Positions 61,110 through 64,000 of a DNA stretch of 64,000 bases are shown here, piece after piece; the stretch's first letter is position 1, and every line of letters begins with the position of its first letter. The notes under the pieces are model-generated. The model searched no databases. It was given only the letters and a program-made list of their open reading frames with translations, and was not told the DNA's origin. Source of the stretch: JAYEPK01 sp048569615 (lineage in GTDB: Archaea > Thermoplasmatota > Penumbrarchaeia > Penumbrarchaeales > Penumbrarchaeaceae). Location: positions 5,297 to 69,296 of the forward strand of contig JBLIRK010000012.1 in the NCBI GenBank assembly GCA_048569615.1, read 5' to 3'. A program made the position numbers and the translations under genes.

Positions 61110-62291
61110 ATGGAATCCGAAGAAGTAGTGGTCGCCGAGGTCAGGGAGGAATATGACGAGGAGGAATATGAAAGACCTAGGAGAGGTCTGACTGCGGGCC
61201 CCGTCATCGCTGTTGCGATCATCGCAGTTCTTCTGGGAGCCGTGCTCATCTACGTTTTCATAGAGCCCGAGGTCCAGGAGATCGTGGTTCTGGATCCGGA
61301 TTATCTCGTCAGGGGAGACGAGAACAGGTACGGCATCTTCGTCGAGATCCACGTTTCCGGCGGTATGAAATCCATTGAGGGGACAGGGACCCTCGAGATC
61401 CTGTTCAAGGGGAGCACCGTTTATACCCAGCAGGTCGAGGTAATAAACGAGAAAGGCAGGGCCGAGGTAGAGTTCAAGGACTTCGTGATGGAGAACGGGA
61501 ATTACTCCGTGGTGTTCTCCATGGGGGGGAAATCCGATTCCGCCAATTTCGTGGCCCGGATGGTGCCGCACAAGCTTGATGTTTCGATACAGCAGGGAAA
61601 CCCCTTCACAAAGGAGACCGACGGGAAGATGATGGTGATCACCCCCGTCTTCCAGTATCCCAACGGCGAGGGGGAATCCATCTTCTATTACAGCTCGAGC
61701 TACGATATCACCACTAGGATAACCGATCCGAATGGGGGTGTGGAGGAGATAACCAGGACCATGTGGGACTGGAACTTCGGGAATAAGACCATAACGAAGG
61801 TCTGGAGGGAGATCGAGGGCGACATCATGGGGAACTACACGTTGTTTGCTGAATTGAAGAACAATCTCGTCAAGGACAGCTCTCCCTACGTTACGATCAC
61901 CGGCGATCCCGAGGAGCAGAAGGTGTTCCTGAACAGGGCCCCGATACTTGATGAGATCGAGGTACCGACCAGATTGAGGCAGAACGAGGAGTTCACCATC
62001 AGGATAGATGCCGACGATCCCGACACCAACGGCAGGGTAGTATATTATGCCGTTGACTGGGACCTGCAAAAAACGGAGGATGACGATATCGAGTTCGTCG
62101 AGCTTGAGGAGGGGGGGAGCACAGTTGTGAGGCTGACGCACAGCTATTCCGAGCTGGGTGATTACACCATAACGGTGACATGCGCGGACAACGGACCGGT
62201 CGGGCCGCTTGTGCCTCCGGACGACCTGCCCGAGTTCGATTATCAGGAGTTCGATACAAATACCTATACGGTCGTTGTCAGGTTGATCTGA
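61110..62291 (+). CDS. Membrane-anchored protein with C-terminal PKD-like domain
   Basis: A 393-residue protein with the reverse topology of its surface neighbours: an acidic cytosolic start (MESEEVVVAEVREEYDEEEY), one helix at about 32-52 (VIAVAIIAVLLGAVLIYVF), then an ectodomain. The outer part contains beta-rich segments at 55-290 and a PKD-like domain near 290-392 (FTIRIDADDPDTNGRVVYYA, VDWDLQKT, LTHSYSELGDYTITVTCAD), which usually binds partner proteins or polymers. Its function is unknown. It has its own TATA box and ends before a hairpin and the tRNA gene. Confidence 0.75.
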   Translation: MESEEVVVAEVREEYDEEEYERPRRGLTAGPVIAVAIIAVLLGAVLIYVFIEPEVQEIVVLDPDYLVRGDENRYGIFVEIHVSGGMKSIEGTGTLEILFKGSTVYTQQVEVINEKGRAEVEFKDFVMENGNYSVVFSMGGKSDSANFVARMVPHKLDVSIQQGNPFTKETDGKMMVITPVFQYPNGEGESIFYYSSSYDITTRITDPNGGVEEITRTMWDWNFGNKTITKVWREIEGDIMGNYTLFAELKNNLVKDSSPYVTITGDPEEQKVFLNRAPILDEIEVPTRLRQNEEFTIRIDADDPDTNGRVVYYAVDWDLQKTEDDDIEFVELEEGGSTVVRLTHSYSELGDYTITVTCADNGPVGPLVPPDDLPEFDYQEFDTNTYTVVVRLI

Positions 62292-62303
62292 CGGACATGT
62301 ATT

Positions 62304-62324
62304 AAGTGGGGGGGGGCCACTTTT
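62304..62324 (+). terminator. Hairpin terminator with a nine-base G run
   Basis: AAGTGG pairs with CCACTT around a seven-G loop, followed by TT (62323-62324). Thirteen bases after the stop of the PKD gene it is placed as a transcription end, before the tRNA promoter. The uninterrupted G9 is a possible assembly weak point. Confidence 0.5.
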
Positions 62325-62339
62325 GCACCGAGAATAAGG

Positions 62340-62348
62340 TTTATATTC
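62340..62348 (+). promoter_or_regulatory. TATA box of the tRNA-Val gene
   Basis: tttatattc, 38 to 46 bases upstream of the mature tRNA start, as in archaeal tRNA promoters with a short 5' leader. Confidence 0.6.
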
Positions 62349-62385
62349 GATAGCTCAATCCACCTATCCCCGATTAGAGGTCTTT

Positions 62386-62462
62386 GGGCCCGTGGTCTAG
62401 GTGGTTATGACGTCGCCTTGACATGGCGAAGATCTCCGGTTCAAATCCGGACGGGCCCACCA
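62386..62462 (+). tRNA. tRNA-Val (GAC)
   Basis: A full cloverleaf: acceptor GGGCCCG pairs with CGGGCCC; D arm GTCTAGGTGGTTATGAC; anticodon stem TCGCC/GGCGA with loop TTGACAT, anticodon GAC, reading valine GTC codons; T arm TCCGG-TTCAAAT-CCGGA; discriminator A at 62459 with CCA encoded at 62460-62462. The 3' half from 62441 is repeated downstream as an integration site, and the gene stays intact because the site restores the tRNA end. No intron. Confidence 0.97.
62441..62459 (+). repeat. Attachment core in the tRNA-Val 3' end (att copy 1)
   Basis: A 19-base direct repeat, TCAAATCCGGACGGGCCCA, covering the T loop to the discriminator base, identical to 62625-62643. This is the usual place for integration by archaeal tyrosine recombinases. 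Confidence 0.8.
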
Positions 62463-62528
62463 TCCATATTTCTGAAATTATTGAATTATTTGAATGTATT
62501 TTATGATTATTTAGAGAAAGATGGATAC

Positions 62529-62639
62529 CCCGTCCTTAGGATTTGAACCTAGGTGGTGGAAATTTGGAGGTTCCACGGCTCCAAATTTCAAGCCCAGCAT
62601 AACTCCGAAGGAGTTGATGCGTAGTCAAATCCGGACGGG
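62529..62639. other. tRNA-derived, cloverleaf-like folded region
   Basis: Outer arms CCCGTCC + GGATTTGA (62529-62535, 62539-62546) and TCAAATCC + GGACGGG (62625-62639) are perfectly complementary apart from a TTA insertion. Inside are two strong hairpins: 62559-62589 (11 bp, 9-base loop) and 62597-62620 (10 bp, one bulge, 3-base loop). The left arm is an inverted copy of the tRNA-Val 3' end, so the structure includes one direct and one inverted copy. The minus strand carries a T-arm-like CTAGG-TTCAAAT-CCTAA, but there is no D or anticodon arm. It could be a recombination site or a structured RNA. Confidence 0.6.
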
Positions 62640-62643
62640 CCCA
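62625..62643 (+). repeat. Attachment core, second copy (att copy 2)
   Basis: Identical 19 bases to 62441-62459, 184 bases downstream, without the rest of the tRNA. It also forms the right outer arm of the folded region. It marks an earlier or second integration, or the boundary of a small element between the copies. Confidence 0.8.
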
Positions 62644-62864
62644 TTCTCGTTTTTCAACAAGTACCACTTGGAGAGAATGGGAATCATATTCTCATTGCAT
62701 AATTCCCGTCCGAGACAATTAATAACCAATTGATGGCTAGCATAATAATCATTAAGCTGGATATAACATTATTATGCGAGGGTCCGAAAGGGGAACCGAA
62801 ATGTCTCTGAAAACGTTTCCATTATTTTGGTATATGTTAGTTTCTAATTCCTAAATTGGTGCCC

Positions 62865-63584
62865 ATGAAATCAAAAAAAGAAAACCGGAACTACTGTGTG
62901 AAGTTTAAGGATGACAAGGTCAAGATTGATTATTCTTGCCTGAAGAAGATCAAGGAAAGCCTGACCTTCAAAGAAGTGCAGGAATTGATCGATGCTTGTA
63001 ACACCCTTGAGGAGAAAGCTCTGATCGAGGTTGCCCTGTCAACAGGGATCCGAAGGAACGATATTATCAATATCGAGGTTAACCGGGTGGATCTCGACAA
63101 TCATAAGTTGGTATTCTGGGAGGAGAAGAAGGATCGACTCTGGATGGTGGCCATCCCTCCGGAGGTCGTGCAGACATTGAGAATGTACATCAGAACCCTT
63201 CCTGAAGAGCAACGATATCTCTTCCCTTTCTCAGGCAGGACAGCTTACAACAAGGTTCAGAAAATCCTAAGGAGAACCAGTATTCGAAAGCATATCCCTT
63301 TCCACAGCCTTAGAAGGACCTACATCCGTTTATCGAAGCGATTGGGGAGGGATACAAGGTTTGTAATGGATCAAACAGGAGATACTGCGAGAGTTATCTT
63401 GGAGCATTATGAAGGATACACGGTGGATGAGATGTCGGAGATGATGAAGGAGGATAATATCTTTAAGAAAGCAAGGGAAACAAGGGGGGCGGATGAGCTT
63501 TCGATTTCCGTTTTCTGGTTCAAATCGGAAATCGAGGTCTCTGAAGGTCGTATGAAAAAACTTGATGATTTCGATATTAATTGA
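62865..63584 (+). CDS. Tyrosine recombinase (integrase)
   Basis: A 239-residue site-specific recombinase; the TTG at 62856 gives three more residues. The catalytic core is recognisable: first Arg in STGIRRNDI near residue 65, the beta-hairpin Lys in EEKKDRLWMVAIP near 87, HSLRR near 150 (HxxR), and the nucleophile Tyr in VILEHYEGYT near 185. The usual LGH before the Tyr is replaced by MDQTGDTA, so the second His/Trp is not evident. The N-terminal arm-binding domain is very short, as in compact archaeal integrases. It lies about 400 bases from the tRNA site, outside the gene rather than overlapping it (unlike SSV-type partition). A hairpin (63588-63605) follows its stop. Confidence 0.88.
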   Translation: MKSKKENRNYCVKFKDDKVKIDYSCLKKIKESLTFKEVQELIDACNTLEEKALIEVALSTGIRRNDIINIEVNRVDLDNHKLVFWEEKKDRLWMVAIPPEVVQTLRMYIRTLPEEQRYLFPFSGRTAYNKVQKILRRTSIRKHIPFHSLRRTYIRLSKRLGRDTRFVMDQTGDTARVILEHYEGYTVDEMSEMMKEDNIFKKARETRGADELSISVFWFKSEIEVSEGRMKKLDDFDIN

Positions 63585-63587
63585 GAT

Positions 63588-63605
63588 ATCAATTTCATTA
63601 TTGAT
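63588..63605 (+). terminator. Hairpin after the integrase gene
   Basis: ATCAAT, a six-base loop TTCATT, ATTGAT, starting four bases after the integrase stop and followed by AT-rich sequence. Weak stem, so only a candidate terminator. The rest of the gap to 63797 holds no gene; TTTTCCTACTTG occurs twice in it (63637-63648 and 63756-63767). Confidence 0.3.
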
Positions 63606-63797
63606 GTGATAAAAATAGGGGTGGAATCGTCGATTCTTTTCCTACTTGTGTATAAAAATGCAGAAAGCGGAAATGGAATCCCTTAGATCTTGGTGCTCCG
63701 ACACCAGAGGATCGGGCTTTCTGGCTAGAAAATACACCTTTCAGGGTTCTTAAGATTTTCCTACTTGATTCTGGGGGATTTGCCTATTACGGGGGGA

Positions 63798-64000
63798 TCA
63801 GGATTTCCTTTTGTTAATTGCACTGATACTTGAACGATTAATTACCGAATCTTGAATTTCTACTGAAGTTGATTGGTCCAATGAACCTATACTCCCGATG
63901 TTTATCCTTGTTTTTTCTGCCTTAATTTCTTCTAGTTTTATTTCTTTTATTCTATCTCTACAACGACCTGCATCTTTCCAATATTGAATATTTTCATAAT
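63798..64000 (-). CDS. C-terminal part of an unknown element-encoded protein (runs off the window)
   Basis: On the minus strand a frame without stop from base 64000 down to a TGA at 63800-63798 gives 66 residues: it starts with Lys/Glu/Ile-rich helix (YWKDAGRCRDRIKEIKLEE) and ends with GSIGSLDQSTSVEIQDSVIN followed by RSSISAINKRKS. The phrase VEIQDSVINRSSI resembles a short tail seen at the end of diverse archaeal and bacterial proteins (the DSV-x-x-RSxI pattern), which suggests real coding. The rest of the gene lies outside the window. It is convergent with the integrase. Confidence 0.5.
   Translation of the reverse strand, partial: YENIQYWKDAGRCRDRIKEIKLEEIKAEKTRINIGSIGSLDQSTSVEIQDSVINRSSISAINKRKS

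Larger units (their letters stand above)
62463..64000. mobile_element. Integrated genetic element at tRNA-Val (left part, continues past the window)
   Basis: Base composition changes sharply to AT-rich right after the tRNA. Within it are a second copy of the attachment core, a folded tRNA-like sequence, a tyrosine recombinase gene and a minus-strand gene running off the window. The right end is not in view, so virus, plasmid or satellite cannot be told apart. The 62644-62864 stretch before the integrase holds no gene; GAGAAT at 62691-ish with ATTCTC forms a small hairpin. Confidence 0.75.

Noticed and set aside
62308..62316. Nine-G run as a G-quadruplex or regulatory signal
   Set aside because: A single run cannot form an intramolecular quadruplex; it fits the loop of a terminator hairpin or may be an assembly artefact.
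62529..62639. A second functional tRNA gene on the minus strand
   Set aside because: A T-arm-like and acceptor-like pairing exist, but no D arm, no anticodon loop with T33, and a mismatch in the T stem.
62521..62733. Plus-strand frame of 70 codons beginning MDTPSLGFEPRW
   Set aside because: It is read through the inverted tRNA end and the hairpins; phrases like GFEPRW are a known by-product of translating tRNA T arms.

Overview
The window reads as a chromosome segment of an archaeon, most probably a Thermoplasmatota-type euryarchaeon. The evidence is direct: an archaeal RNase P subunit (Rpr2/Rpp21), a YhbY-type RNA-binding protein, PurP (the archaeal formate-dependent purine enzyme), an XPD/Rad3 helicase with iron-sulphur cysteines, ArlI/TadA-type pilus machinery, a tRNA with an archaeal TATA box, AGG/AGA-rich arginine codons and TATA-like boxes in AT-rich intergenic DNA. 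Membrane-anchored C25 (gingipain-like) peptidases are known from uncultured sediment Thermoplasmatota, which fits a heterotrophic, protein- or polysaccharide-using lifestyle; the exact lineage is inference.

Layout. 0-6.4 kb: the edge of a Tyr/Ser-rich exported protein, a TrkH/KtrB potassium channel subunit, a C25 peptidase, and a very small membrane-protein gene interrupted by one in-frame TGA. 6.4-20 kb: a GNAT acetyltransferase, two giant parallel beta-helix (NosD-like) surface proteins, and a housekeeping patch (IlvD, dodecin, a zinc miniprotein, a pentapeptide-repeat protein, an Lrp/AsnC-like regulator, RNase P subunit and YhbY). 20-31.4 kb: a giant kelch surface protein divergent from a compact type IV pilus-like cassette (secretion ATPase, TadC/ArlJ-like platform, pilin-like protein), followed by a CBM9/DOMON plus PKD surface protein. 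31.5-36.5 kb: membrane and envelope genes (membrane zinc peptidase, membrane J-domain protein, polytopic coiled-coil protein, secreted cyclophilin, DUF3783). 36.6-50 kb: a divergent tubulin/FtsZ-like protein, a second CBM9/DOMON surface protein, an ABC exporter pair, a degenerate KaiC-like multidomain protein, XPD helicase, two small proteins and PurP. 50-61 kb: an operon of a 2,559-residue transglutaminase-like/thrombospondin-type-3/Ig/DUF4129 protein with DUF4350, DUF58 and a polytopic membrane protein. 61-62.3 kb: one more anchored PKD protein. 62.4-64 kb: tRNA-Val(GAC) whose 3' end is an attachment site, then AT-rich foreign DNA with a tyrosine recombinase.

The unifying theme is the cell surface. 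At least eight proteins share one plan: N-terminal signal, a very large ectodomain (peptidase, beta-helix, kelch, CBM9, transglutaminase-like or PKD) with Ig-like spacers, one C-terminal membrane helix and a short charged cytosolic tail. The pilus cassette and the DUF58/DUF4350 operon sit between them and are the likeliest assembly or display machineries. The best candidates for something undescribed are the 2,559-residue protein, whose transglutaminase Cys has become Ser, the tubulin-like protein, and the folded tRNA-derived sequence next to the integrase.
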